This document shows, piece by piece, positions 48,331 through 59,995 of a stretch of DNA of 64,000 bases. Position 1 is the stretch's first letter. Each line of letters starts with the position of its first letter. A program made the position numbers and the translations under genes. The notes under the pieces were generated by a model. It did not search any database and was not told where the DNA came from. It saw nothing but the letters and a program-made list of their open reading frames with translations. The stretch comes from Prochilodus magdalenae (Eukaryota; Chordata; Actinopteri; Characiformes; Prochilodontidae): contig JAMWET010001680.1 of the NCBI GenBank assembly GCA_024036415.1, positions 1-64,000 of the forward strand. The letters are read 5' to 3'.

Positions 48331-49815
48331 CATGTTGCTTCTAGGTAAGCCATCAAATTAGAGTAGAGCTTATCAAAGAATGAAAATAGACTTGTTTAAT
48401 TTTAGGGGCGAATCAAATGAAGTGTAAATGGAAGTAAAACTGTATTTGGGAATTTTTCACCCTGATTATAGTCATGTACTTTATACATGGACATCAGAGA
48501 ACATGCTTAATTGTCCTAAATGTGTCCTCTTAAATTTTATTATAATGTGCCACGTTAAAAAAAAAATCATTGTTTTTCTAATGTCTAAATGTTGTTTAAA
48601 TGTTTTTCTAACTTGGCAGACAGGTAAAAGGTAGCTAGCAGATTAAGAGTCAAAACTTTCAAAAATTCAGTGTCAGGCTTTAAATGGAATTGGAATTGAA
48701 TTCAGCGATAGGTACTGAATATGCAAATATTAAGAAGTTTACTTTAATGCTTTACAAGCTTCAAATTTACACAGTTTTTTGGTAAAGTAGTATTGAATTG
48801 AGGCTGAATTGGCAATGGCTCCCTACTCCCTGTATAATGCACTAATGGGTTATGAATGTTTGGTTTCTTCAATTGTGGATTCATTTCGCTGAAGCCCAGA
48901 GGAGTCTTTGTTAGATATGTTATGCAGTGTCTGCATGCAAGAGTCATTATTGTAAGTCTATACGTGCACTCTGTAGGCAGTAAGGAGCCACTTGAGATTC
49001 AGTGCGGGAAAGACGTGCAAACGCTAACTAGCATAGTGGAAATTAGCAGTCACACATCACTGTGGCGGTAACTGTAACTCGATAAGCAGGAACAAATAAG
49101 GTGAAAGTTTCTGCACATTAAATGTGTCTTGTTTGGTCCGGACCTTATGACTTTTCTGTTTGGTTTGAACCGAAATAGCAGGTGTGAATTGCCTTGGGGT
49201 TCGTGGTACTTTTTTTTGTTTTGTTTTTTTGGAAGGTTCGAACTTTCGAGTGAATTACAAGAGGTTTTAAAGGCAGGCTATCACCACCCACTGCACAATA
49301 GAAAAAAAAAAAACTGGTAGAGAAGCATACATTACCTATTTAATTGCTGTTTGGAGAGAATAAGAAAGAGAGAGAGTTGAGAGTTTCTTACTGCAGTGCA
49401 GTTTGTGCTTGACATGACATATGGCTGTGGACTGAATTTTTGCTGCACAATTTCACTGCACACGGGCCACTTCATTCAAAATGAACACATATAAAGGCAG
49501 ATTTGCAGGTTGGCCTCCGCAGGCACATACACTCATCGTCAAAACGTACTTTAACAAACAGTTGCACCCAGAAGGAATGGTTGGTAGGTTAGACATTGTG
49601 CGACATATGAATGATTCATGCTCGGCCATTCATGTGATGTAAGCAAGGCGGGCCAGTATCACCGTACCTGACTGACCCAACAGCGACGATTGTGGACATT
49701 TAGCGAGCAGTGATGCCCTCCATGAGTCATTCTGTTGATGCCATTGGCATATGGCTGAATGACACAGGACTAGAGGCGCGGAGGCACCAGATAATTAGAT
49801 AAATAAAAGATAAAT
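48331..49815 (+). other. Non-coding stretch
   Basis: No exon recognised. 49125-49240, with TTTGGTCCGGACC and GGTTTGAACCGAAA, looks like a scrap of a fish MITE family. A partner TCGGTTTGGACC sits at 50148-50159. Otherwise nothing distinctive. Confidence 0.35.
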
Positions 49816-49819
49816 GTTT

Positions 49820-49930
49820 TGTTGTCACACGTCACATGTCCAGAAGGCATGGCTCCACCCTCATCCCACCACAAAATCTGCAGTGAGAATAATCAAACTG
49901 CATGGGATGGATAATTGCAGGACACCATTA
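49820..49930 (+). repeat. Unclassified dispersed repeat B, second copy (5' part)
   Basis: TGTTGTCACACGTCACATGT then AGAAGGC, CACCACAAAATCTGCAG and CTGCATGGGATGGATAAT match 17728-17840 in order. Confidence 0.55.
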
Positions 49931-50870
49931 GGAACCTCTACAGTCAGAAAAAGCAGTGCACTGCGAAGTTGACTATACATCAGCCTAGGATGTAAATCAA
50001 ACAATGTCAAGGATAGGGAGACGCGGCCTACGTAGGTGTTGATGACAGGACATTGGTATGTTGCAAAGTTCTTAATTACGCTCACTACATTGCCATTTTA
50101 AACCCAAACTAATCAGATCGAATGTGTACAATAACAAAAACATGAACCTCGGTTTGGACCTCCAGACTGCAGACAGGAGGTTTTCCTCCTCCTTCAGCTG
50201 TCTGTGGTTGTCCGTCTTTCTTTTGCAGAACAGAATAACTGCTTGTAGTAATTAATAATAAGTTATACATTGAAATCTGTGAAATTTTATCATGTTATGT
50301 AGTCACTGTTTTATAACAGTCACTTGAGGCTGGGCTTTACTGTGAGGGGTAAATGGTGTTCTCAGGTACATTGTGAAGTGTGGCTTATTGCTTCAATAGA
50401 ATGCCATGAAGTAATAATGCAATACATCAGTCATTAATAATCAAATGTATTATTAATAGGAGTCTGAATACGCGTGCCAAGCAGTGTAGTTCTGAACAGT
50501 ATACAGTTAGTATAGTCCCTACGTGTCTAAACAAACATCCCCTGATTCTTCAGTAGCTCAGCACATTCATTCTCAGCACAACTGATGTATATCTGTGGAG
50601 TATTTGATGACAGTTTCAGCAGATCAGGTTTTAGATCTGGAACTATTCAGTTTTAAGTTAGCGTTTGAGCACAGTGAATATTTGATTTGGGCAGTTAGAG
50701 TTAGTTTGTTTCTGAGCTTTCAGGCTCAGCATGCCTGTCTCTCGTCCTGTCTGCGATTCGGCCGCAGTTTGCTCTTTTTCCTTGCTCTAGTTGGCCATCA
50801 GCCCAGAATGTGTTGGAAGAGATACAACCCTTGACCCCCCAGCGCAAAGTGAGCCCAGTACTTCCCTGTC
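49931..50870 (+). other. Non-coding stretch
   Basis: No exon or strong repeat recognised, apart from short MITE-like motifs near 50110-50160. Confidence 0.3.
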
Positions 50871-50873
50871 CCA

Positions 50874-50897
50874 GAGAGAGAGAGAGAGAGAGGGAGG

Positions 50898-50930
<33 letters not shown>

Positions 50931-50950
50931 GGAGAGAGAGAGAGAGAGAG

Positions 50951-51031
<81 letters not shown>

Positions 51032-51068
51032 GGAGAGAGAGAGAGAGAGAGAGAAAAGAGGGAGGAGG
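50874..51068 (+). repeat. GA-rich array with duplicated G-rich units
   Basis: Nearly pure purine. A unit of about 97 bp, containing AGGGAGGGAGAGAG and then GAGGGAGGGGGAGAGAG, occurs twice (from 50891 and 50988). The paired GGGAGGG and GGGAGGGGG runs could support G-quadruplexes. Low-complexity frames on both strands are not genes. Confidence 0.9.
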
Positions 51069-51164
51069 ATGCAGCTTAACACCGTGTGCACACACTCACT
51101 GACTACTTCTCTGTGGCCATGACAATCTGTTTGTGTTCTCTATGCAATACAGTCCACTCCCTAA

Positions 51165-52000
51165 CACACTCTCCCCCTCTTTCAACCCTGTCCTTTTCTT
51201 TTTTTCTCTATTTTGCTCCCTCTCTTTCATGTTTTTGTTTGTCTCTCTCTCTCTTACTCTCTCTCTTTCTCTTATTTTTCTTTTTTGCTCTTTCAGCAGG
51301 ACGAAGACAGATCTCTGTCTTGCTTGGTCTCTGTTTCTCCCTCTCCCTTGCGCCCTAATTACATCTCTCACTGTCGTTCTCTTTCTCCCTTTTCTCTCTC
51401 TTGCAGTCTGATTATCTGTCTCATTCTGTTTCTCTCTGTTTTGTTCTGTTCTTTCTTTCACTCTTAAATTCCTTTTTCTCTTTCTGTCTCTCTCTCTTTA
51501 CCCTTTTTTCTCTCTAGTTTGTCTTCTTTGCCCCCTATTCTTTCACTCATCACTATGTTTTGAATTTTTTGTTTTGTTGCTTTTACTGTTTTGGCATCTT
51601 ATTTTTCTCTTTAATTCCTCTTTCTCTCACTCTTTCCTATTTCACTCCTTTGCTGTTGTTACTTTCTCTCATTTGTCTCTCTCTTCTCTTCTCTCATCTG
51701 TCTTTCTCTCTCAACTTCTTTTTTTTCTCTTTTCTATTGCTTTTTGTTGGTCTCTTTCTCTTTTTCTGTAATTTTCTTATCTTTTTTCTCTCTGTAACTC
51801 TTTCTGTCTGTCTCGCTCCTTTTGGTTTTCTCTCACTTGTTCTCTTCTTTTTCTCCACCCCTCTGTCTTTCCCTTGCTTGTTCTCTCTCTTTCTCTGTCT
51901 CTCTTTCTGTCTCTGTCTCTCATGGCTCATAGAGGTCACATGGTGCCTGCTCCAAGAAATTTTATTCCAAGATGTGAGCGTGCCGCTTCTACACACCCAC

Positions 52001-52031
<31 letters not shown>

Positions 52032-52531
52032 GACACATTCACATCCTGCACATGTTGCCATATTCACATATACAGTGTGCACACGCTACTCCTCTGACTC
52101 TACCAGACTCACGCCTCTCTTTTTCTCTCTCTCTCTGTCTCTCTCTTACTCTCTGTCTCTGTTTCTGTCTCTCTCTCCCACACACACGTACACACACACA
52201 CACATCAACTCTCCATTTTCTTAATACGTGACCGCAGTTAGACTGTTTGCCTTGAGTCCTTTGTCTTTTGGTGTCTTAATTTTTTTTTGTGCTCTCCCTC
52301 TCTCATTCTCATTTTCTGTCTGTCTTTCTCAAATAACCTGAATTTTCTTCTTCCCTGTCTTTGACTTTATCAAACCATTATTACAGTTGGGTTCGAAGGG
52401 CACAGATTTTAAACTTGCATGACTTTGAAATCATTTCCCTGTGGCTGTGTAGTCTGTTTTGTATCTCTCTCTGTTTTTCTCTCTCTCTCTGTCTCTGTTT
52501 TTCTCAATCTCTCTCTGTCTCTCTCTTTCTC

Positions 52532-52612
<81 letters not shown>

Positions 52613-52665
52613 GTGTCTCTGTCTCTCTCTGTCTCTTTCTCTTTCGCTCACTCGCTATCAGGTGG
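51165..52665 (+). repeat. CT-rich (pyrimidine) domain with CA and CT microsatellites
   Basis: Strong plus-strand pyrimidine bias from 51165 to 51930, a (CA)n run at 51990-52032, CT-rich 52115-52180, (CA)n at 52182-52204, and CT-rich with (TCTG)n/(CT)n at 52466-52650. It follows the GA-rich array, so the pair forms a loose inverted GA/CT arrangement. The frames encode Ser/Leu/Phe-rich low-complexity peptides only. Confidence 0.9.
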
Positions 52666-54615
52666 CTTGCTTTCTGCCTTCCATACTTGAATCCTCACTC
52701 TCACGGTTTGGATTTGCTCGTGCCCATGTCATGTTTTGTTGCCACAGCAACCTGCCTCAACCCCCCAATGGGCTGATTTCTTGGCCGTCACCTGCGTTCA
52801 GTCCCACAATGCTTTGCAAAGTTGTCCCCCCTTAACTGCTTGAAAATACACAGAGTGGGTCTACAGAGAGCATTCCAAAAAACAAGCATGCTGTTTTTCC
52901 CCCTCCTGGTTTGTGGTGGTTCTACGGTGATTGTGATTTGAATCAGTGTGAGGATGTTGTGGTGTAAGGCCTGTTCGTCATACTGATTTGGCTAGAAGCC
53001 ACAATCACTTTTAATTGCAAAAAGCACGTTTTCAGATGCTTAACGAGTCACCCGTGCGAGACTTGGAGTGATTGTAATAATTTGTGGTTCGATGTTGATG
53101 CCGTTGTTTAGTGCCCATGCTGGAACTTAATGCTCACCAGCCGTCCTACATCCAAACACTAAACACTCCACACACTTCACACAGTCACACAGTTGATGTG
53201 TAGCTGCAATTTTAGATAAGTAGCATCAGAAATGCTCAGTGCTTGATATTGTGCAGTGCATGTAGAAGTGGAATAGCAATCAACACAGTCAGACATAGCG
53301 TTTTGGCTTATAAAGCTTACTCACTGATTGTATATCAGTTTTGATCTGTTACAGAATGTGCGTCTGTAATTCTGCAGTTCTGTGCAGACGTCATTAGAGA
53401 TTTTTTAATATTGGGATGTGTCCATACTATGGGCAAGTTGTATTTGTTTAAGGTCTTCTGAGACGACTGTGTGCACAGTTATTTGTAAGTGATCAGATCA
53501 GATATGTGTCCAGACGTCACCAACCTATCTAAACATGTTATTGTGGTGACAATGTAGTATCAGTTACTATGTAGCTACTCTGCTGAAGTGGATTTCAAAT
53601 GCAGGAGGTGCTTCATCTCCATAGTACGTACATGTAGAAGCCTGCATTATAATAACAGAATAAAACAGACATAATCTTACAAACATGAACAAGAGTAACA
53701 TTCCAGTTTAGGGGAAAAGTGAAATTCTAGGTTAGGGGAATTGTGAATATATTTTATTTTCTAGCAGGTTTATCTAAATTGGAGTAGTTGGTAAGCTCGG
53801 CTTGTTATAACCAGGTCTCAAGGGAAGTTTAGGTGGCATTTCAACTTTTGAAGACCTCACAACACAACAGACTTCTGTAATATCTGGCCTGATTAACTAC
53901 AGAACACCTACATATAAAGCAGTCAGTGAGTCTATTTACAAGATTGACAGGAAGCCTCACGTGCAACACCCTACCTACGTGCTACCCTAGCTGCCCCTTA
54001 GAGGCCGATAAATGCTGTCTTGAGTAGGAGAAGGACTAAAAGACAGCAAATCCAACCCATTTTAAATTACAGTATTTTTAAAAACATTTTTTATATGTTT
54101 CATAAGACAGTAAATAGACAGAAGCCTAATGAGCCCATTCTAACACAGACGAGCAATTGTTGTTATTTTAAAAAGGATTTAATATTTAAGTTTTTTTTTT
54201 TTCATTTAGAAGCAGGCTGATCCAGTTAAAAAGATTTTAGTTATTTCATTCGGCACACTGCCATGAATACCATGAATAAACATGAATAAACAGTTTGTTT
54301 TTTTACATTGTTTTTCATACTTAAAGTGAAATATTAATTTAATAAATTAATTAATTGCTTTAAATAGAAATACATGTGTCCTGCCTGTCTGATTATTACA
54401 CAAATCCATATTATAGCCTAAGTATATATGTCTGTAATTAGAATGACCACAATTTAGATTTTAGTGTCTTTTTTCAGTTTATAAAAGCTCAAAAATATAT
54501 TCCCATGACTGCTGCTTTTGAGTTAATATGGTCAATAATAATCACTAAAATACATTTTTTTTTGCAGGTTGGTATGTGATGTATAAAAAATGAATAGTTA
54601 AATCTTTGAATGGAA
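52666..54615 (+). other. Non-coding stretch with one MITE-like relic
   Basis: 52666-52850 is balanced in composition and not visibly repetitive, so it may be unique or conserved. 53430-53620 resembles the 'aaatccgatt' MITE family through TGTGCACAGTTATTTG and GATCAGATCAGATATGTGTC, and aligns with 63120-63230. The remainder is AT-rich. Confidence 0.4.
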
Positions 54616-54619
54616 CAGC

Positions 54620-54860
54620 CAAATCTGATTCAATGGACAAAGTTCAAGTACAACTCTACTCTTGACGTTGATGCTTTGTGCCGTGTAGTAAGTGATGTGA
54701 AAGATTCTAGAAGTCTGATTTGAGTGTTGTGATCTGATTGAAAATCTGACTGCAAATGCTTTTTAAACCACCTCCAAATGTGGATTGCTGTCCAGACTAT
54801 CACAAAGCAATCTGGATGTAATTTGCATATGTTAAGATTTGGATTTGGGCTGGCACTCAA
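54620..54860 (-). repeat. Degenerate hAT-type MITE
   Basis: Contains AGTCTGATTTGAGTGTTGTG, GATTGAAAATCTGACTGCAA and CCACCTCCAAATGTGGATTG, similar in type to 34440-34745 (ACCACATTTGGAGGTGATCT) but inverted. No ends defined. Confidence 0.4.
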
Positions 54861-55254
54861 GAAGCCTTATGAGAAGTGGAAAATGTTAAAAATGCTAAGA
54901 GAAAAAGTCTGGAAAAGTCGTCTCTGCAGAAGCCACCTGAAATTAAAGCTATATATATATATGAAGAGTTTGTTAAAAGTGTCACAGGATGCCAAATTAG
55001 CTACAAGTCAGTTTGTGAAATTTCTTCCTGGCTCAACTGAAGCATAAATGGAAGCATGTACCAGCAACAGCATTTCAAACATCTCGTAACAGTAGACACT
55101 GACTGGAGCCACCCAGTGCTGAAGTGTGTAGTGCTTATTCTCTGCTCTGTCATTCTCTACAGAGCTCCAAACTGCCTCTAGAAGCAATATCAGCACAAAG
55201 ACTGCACATTGGGAGCTTTATCAAATGGGTTTCCATGAAGCAGCTGCCCACAAG

Positions 55255-55565
55255 CCCAAAGATCAATTTTGGTATCGTATAGGGTGCTTGCCTAGGAAGC
55301 ATGGGAGGTCGAGATGTTACCCAATAGACTGTACCAACCACTTACACTTATACTGCTTGTATCATAATGGGATGCTCGCTGGTATCGTTCAGTGCAGAGG
55401 AGAATGGTTCCCCTGAGTCTTGGTTCTTCTCAGTGTTTGTTCCTCTTGTAGTATTTCTTCCTGTTAGTGCAGTCCAGGTTTCCCGAAAGAAGACAGGACA
55501 CTTTTACGTATAGCTGCTTTGTAGCTGGTGCTGTGAAATAAAGTGATTGACTGGCTCTAAAAGAC
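55255..55565 (+). repeat. Retroposon 3' end (L2-like) with possible tRNA-like scrap
   Basis: 55390-55470 (GAGAATGGTTCCCCTGAGTC, then TTGGTTCTTCTCAGTGTTTG) and 55505-55555 (TAGCTGCTTTGTAGC ... GAAATAAAGTGATTGA) resemble the 3' untranslated end of fish L2-like elements on the plus strand. 55275-55330 (GGGTGCTTGCCTAGGAAGCA) faintly resembles a tRNA-related head, but the B box is too degenerate to call. Confidence 0.45.
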
Positions 55566-56004
55566 TCACGGTTGTGAGCTGTGTGCTACTCATAATTAGC
55601 TAGCATGTAGCTCAGACTTGCACAACATCATAAAAGTGGTGAGAAAAGTTTTGATTGTTCAAATAGTTTTATCAAATATTTTGCCTAAATAATTCCAACT
55701 TCCCACCCATTTGTATTTTAAACAGGTTCACTGATTAAAATCAGAGCCAGGAAAGCGCAATTGTAGCGCAGTGATGGCTATGAGCTACACACACCACAGA
55801 GCGTGTTCCATTTCAAGTCACTCGACTTTGTGCTTTTGGATTTACTCTAAACGAGTGTAATTTTAGCATCAGTTAGCTGACTAAACACTGCTGTACACAA
55901 CACTGAGGCAAAGCTGTCTAACACCTGACACTGACTTGCTCTCTCAGACATTAGTTAGTGATTGGGCAATGAGCAACACTGTTGTTATTCAACTGTGTCA
56001 TCAT
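55566..56004 (+). other. Non-coding stretch
   Basis: Nothing recognised. Confidence 0.3.
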
Positions 56005-56168
56005 CATAATCATCTTCTTCTGCCTCATCTTCTTCTTCTTCATCGTATTCTTCTTCGTATTCTTCATATTCCTCATCTTAATCTTCTTTACATTTTTCAT
56101 ATTCTTCTACTTTGTATCCTTCTTTTTCGTCTTTGTATTCGTATTTGCATTCTTCATAGTCTTCTAAA
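56005..56168 (+). repeat. TTC/TTCTTCA-rich degenerate tandem tract
   Basis: Irregular repeats of TTCTTC, TTCATATTC and TTCGTATTC over about 160 bp. Frames give Phe/Ile- or Leu-rich peptides by composition. Confidence 0.75.
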
Positions 56169-56204
56169 TTCATCAAATTAATTAATCTAATAAAGGAATC
56201 TGTA

Positions 56205-56295
56205 AATATTGTCTATGTCAGTCTAAATATATCATCATTTATTGTTCCTGGTGCAATCTGACACTTCCTTCTGGGTGCAATTGTTCATTTGATGA
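56205..56295 (+). repeat. Unclassified dispersed repeat B, third copy (3' part)
   Basis: GTCAGTCTAAATATATCATC, ATTTATTGTTCCTGG and GACACTTCCTTCTGGGTGCA match 17912-18003 in order. The 5' part seen at 17.7 and 49.8 kb is absent. Confidence 0.5.
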
Positions 56296-56988
56296 TAAGT
56301 GTACATCAGAATATTGGTTCTTTATCAAAAATTCTTTGGTATTATTTGAAATTAAGAAATAATATGAACCAAAGCCTCCAATCTTTCTGCATATCATTAA
56401 CGGGACAGAAGATTTTTATTATTCAAACCTTACCGAATTCCTCTGATGTGTATTAGTTAGAGTCTCTGAATCTTACATTGGAGGATGAAACGTGGAGGGC
56501 TTTTTTCTTAATGCTGGATGTTTCTGAAATAAGGGAAGGTCTGATAATTCATCTTGTCTGGTGGTTTATTAAAAGGTAAATGATGCCAGCATGTCTGCAT
56601 TTGTAGTGGCCAAATTGTGAGATACTGTGACCAAGAACACTGGGCAATAGACGAGGTTGACTGATTCATAGGAGAGATCATTCAGATGTGATGGATCACT
56701 ATACTCGTCCTGAAGCATCAGTAGGTCAGCCAGCAAAATGCTGTGGAAGCAGATCTTTTAAGAAAGCGAGCGCCAGACGCTGGCGCCTGTTAGTCTCAAC
56801 ATGACCAGGCTTAACACAGATCCACCTTAAGACTGTGTAAAAGCTGTGGGGCTGGTCTTGGCTGTTCTGTCAAGTTTAGAAGTGTAATGGGCTCACACAC
56901 ATCGAGACTGCTTCCAGTGACTCAGCGATGACTGGAAGAGAGCCAGACATAGAGGAGCATAAGTCACAGATGCACTCACCTTTGGTCT

Positions 56989-57022
<34 letters not shown>

Positions 57023-59215
57023 CAGTGCCCGCTGTTCCCGCAGCTTCTGTCTTGCACATGAGGCAGTTGCCCTCTCGTAACCTTTTGTTCTACTTGAGGG
57101 TGCTCTCACTCGTGCGACAGCGGGCTGCAGAAAAGCAAACAGCTTCAGAGAACAACACACTGATTGAGTAGGGAAGAGACCCAGCTGGACAGAGCCAGAG
57201 ATAGAAATGGACAAAAAGAGAAAGGAATGGTGGAGAGTGACCCCTTATAGAAGGCCCGATGAAGTCTGTGAAATAAGAGATGTCTGTAAAACAGTCAGTC
57301 TAGGTGCATGCAACCAAACTAGCTCCTGCAATGGTTATGGTTAACCTGCAATGGTTAAGCCTCCAGGAGCTGAACCTGCAGCACAAATACGTCAAATTAT
57401 CCACTGGCATAACTACGAAGGAAAGCAAACCATGTCAGCTCTCATTTCCAATGGCTGGGACCAATGTTGTCAGATGAAGTAAAATAAGCTTACCAGACTG
57501 TGTGTGTTTAAGGTAGTTTAACTTTAACTTTAGGCTCCTGCAGAAGATGAAGTGCAAGGACAGTCAACCTATAAATACCTGCGGGGTGACGGGATCCATG
57601 GTTTGAGGATCTACCAGCAGTGGCAAAAATCCCAGTGTACAGGAAATGATCCTCTGAATTTTGCCAGGGAAGGCATCCACCAAATCTAGACTAACCTCGC
57701 ATTTCTTCTAAGCAATGCCAAATCCATTAATGCTTATGGAGCTTTTACATAGGTATGGTTCAGTCACTGGTGACAAATCTTCCCTCGTGTGAGTTTATTT
57801 TCTAGTCATTTTGGTTTGAGCTTCAAATAAGATTAGAGCTGTGTTTTGGCAAGAACCTGGTATTACACTACGTGTCATGAAACAGAGATTATGATTCAGT
57901 GTATCGGCCATTGTGATGCTGTAAGCAAGACGATATATGCTGATTTTTAAGAAAACTGTATTTTAAAAGTATAAAAAAACCCTAACTAGTCAGTTCGCTA
58001 ACATTTGCACTAGACCCTAAAGCCTCTTGTTTACATTGCAGTGAAAGAGTCTAATATGGTGGTCCCCACCCCTCCTTCTGGAGATCTACTCTTTTGTAGA
58101 CTTTAGTCAGATCCTATATCCAAACAGTCGCCCTACCTTATACGTAAGCTCTGCAGGATCCCCGGTCCATCAGGCTTAATGTAAGAGAGAATGGTAGGAA
58201 AATTTAAAATATGCATTGGCATCATGCTAATTGCCAGCTAATCAATACCAGTTCATTGTGAAGGCACCTTTTCACTGTTTAAAAATAAACAGATTAATTA
58301 AGTAATTGTGAGACTATATCAGAGATGTAAAAAGAAGAACTGTATGTGGACAGTAGCGAACTCTCATCTAGTTTGACTGACTGGCAGCAGTTCCTCTTCA
58401 CCTCTCTGGTTCCTTCTTCTGTGATCACTTACGGCAGAACCTCAGTCCACAATACTAACAGTCAACAATCAGTGACCTACTGACCTCTAATATCTCCAAC
58501 ATTTGGCTGGCTGCATTCCTGGTACTGACCATGGGCACTTTTCAGCCATGGTGCTGTGCTTTCTGATGCAGAAAGATGAAATCGGCATCAGTCCGTGAAA
58601 TTCCATTTCCCTCCCATTGTAAAGCCTGCACGAGATGGCTGTGTATTACTTAATTGAGCTGTCATGCTTAATTGATGCCTAGTCAAGTGTCAATCTGATT
58701 TTAGCAGCGCGTGCGTAATGGGTTTAAATGGGGTTTAAAGGCTGTTTAATAAGTCCCACTTCATGCACGTCATTAAGGGCTAATCAGTCCAGAGAGGGGA
58801 GAGACTGCAAGAGAGACAGAGAGAGAGAGAAAGAAAAAGAGAGGGATTTGGATTACAGCTTCAGTATAGCCGACTAGACACCAAACATTCCCATTGAAGT
58901 GCACACGAAATTTCTTTAGGAACAGTGTTAAGTTACCTAGTGATGGCGTCAGACCTCATCAGATCATTGATAAACACAGTACACAATGAAGAACCAAGAA
59001 ACCAACTGTCCATAAAGAATAAATTAGATTTGTGAATAGTCATAATCATACATGTCATTAAAGGATTTTTCTAAAAGTAGACCTAAAAAAGAATGGAGGA
59101 GTAAACTAGAAGGAAAACTAAAGCAAAAGTAAATAAAAGTGAAAAGCAAATGAAGTCAATGCAACTGGAGATCACAACACGTGTTGGGTCTGTTTCAGTA
59201 TCGTGACACATTTGT
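56296..59215 (+). other. Non-coding stretch with possible regulatory island at 58.6-58.8 kb
   Basis: No exon recognised. A (CA)n(TA)n microsatellite lies at 56990-57022. 58600-58770 carries ACTTAATTGAGC, GCTTAATTGATG, ATTAAGGGCTAATCAG and CGCGTGCGTAATGG, a cluster of homeodomain-type TAATTG/TAATGG sites in otherwise unique sequence. A short GA run lies at 58810-58845. Confidence 0.35.
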
Positions 59216-59810
59216 AAGTGAACCATGGTGGGTGGGTGAAACTTGGCAGCCCTCTTGTGAATATAACAACCTCTACTCTCCTTGTAAAAGTCTTTGAGAG
59301 TTTGTGTCTATTCGGTCAAAAGGGCATTTGTGAGGTCAGGCACTGATATGCTGTACAACTGGGGACTTGGCTCGCAGTTGTGTGTTCCAGTTCATCCCAA
59401 AAATGTTCAGTGGGGTTGAGGTCAGAACTCTGGCCACTGGATTTCCCCAACACTAAACTCATCAAACCATGTCTTTGTGGACGTTCTTTTGTGCACAGGG
59501 GCACAGTCATGCTGGAACAGGAAAGGGCTTTCCCAAAACTGTTGCCACAAAGATGGAAACATATAATTATCTAAAATGTCTTTGTGTGCTGCAACATTAG
59601 CGTCTCCCTCACTGGAACTAAGGGTGCCCAAACCCTTAAATAAAAAACCAACCCAATACCCTTCTTTGCCCCAGCTCAACTGTTGCCAATATGCATTCTG
59701 GTAGGTAGTTCTGCTGGCATCTGCCCAAACCCAGAGTTATCCTGTTAGACAGTGAAGCATAAAGCATGTCATTGCAACATGTTTCCACCAGAGTCAAAAT
59801 TACACGGTCG
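59216..59810 (-). mobile_element. Tc1-like transposon remnant, same family as 36.2 kb
   Basis: The minus strand reads DNYMFPSLWQQFWESPFLFQ, HDCAPVHKRTSTKTWFDEF and SSDLNPTEHFWDELE across 59590-59390. So the second catalytic Asp (FQHDC) and the Glu (PTEH) are still present, but frameshifted relative to each other. Its C-terminal end falls near 59320. The 5' half and terminal repeats are missing. Confidence 0.75.
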
Positions 59811-59814
59811 ACAT

Positions 59815-59995
59815 TGTTTTGACCACCAGCTAATATCCAGATTAACTGCCCTGTGCAGCACGGACAGCAGCAAGCGGGTAGTTGTCACAGGTATCTGGAG
59901 TCATGCTGACTGCAGTGCATCCCACAGCTGCTGGAGGGTGCGTGAGGGAGGATCCATGGAGCAAACACCACAAAAACAGGACTCCTTCATGAGCT
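59815..59995 (-). mobile_element. Tc1-like C-terminal fragment, same family as 39.0 kb
   Basis: TGACTGCAGTGCATCCCACA and GCTGCTGGAGGGTGCG on the plus strand are the antisense of the QLWDALQSACLQ region, closely matching 39078-39110. It abuts the other Tc1 relic at about 59810 in the same orientation. Confidence 0.65.

Noticed and set aside
50787..52835. Multiple overlapping Arg/Glu-rich and Ser/Leu-rich ORFs
   Set aside because: They are produced by GA and CT low-complexity sequence on both strands and lack any non-repetitive domain.
55275..55340. Possible tRNA-like sequence
   Set aside because: A single A-box-like stretch without a matching B box or cloverleaf pairing.
56005..56168. Phe/Ile-rich 61-codon ORF that could look like membrane segments
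   Set aside because: Generated by an irregular TTC/TTCATA tandem tract; hydrophobicity follows from composition.
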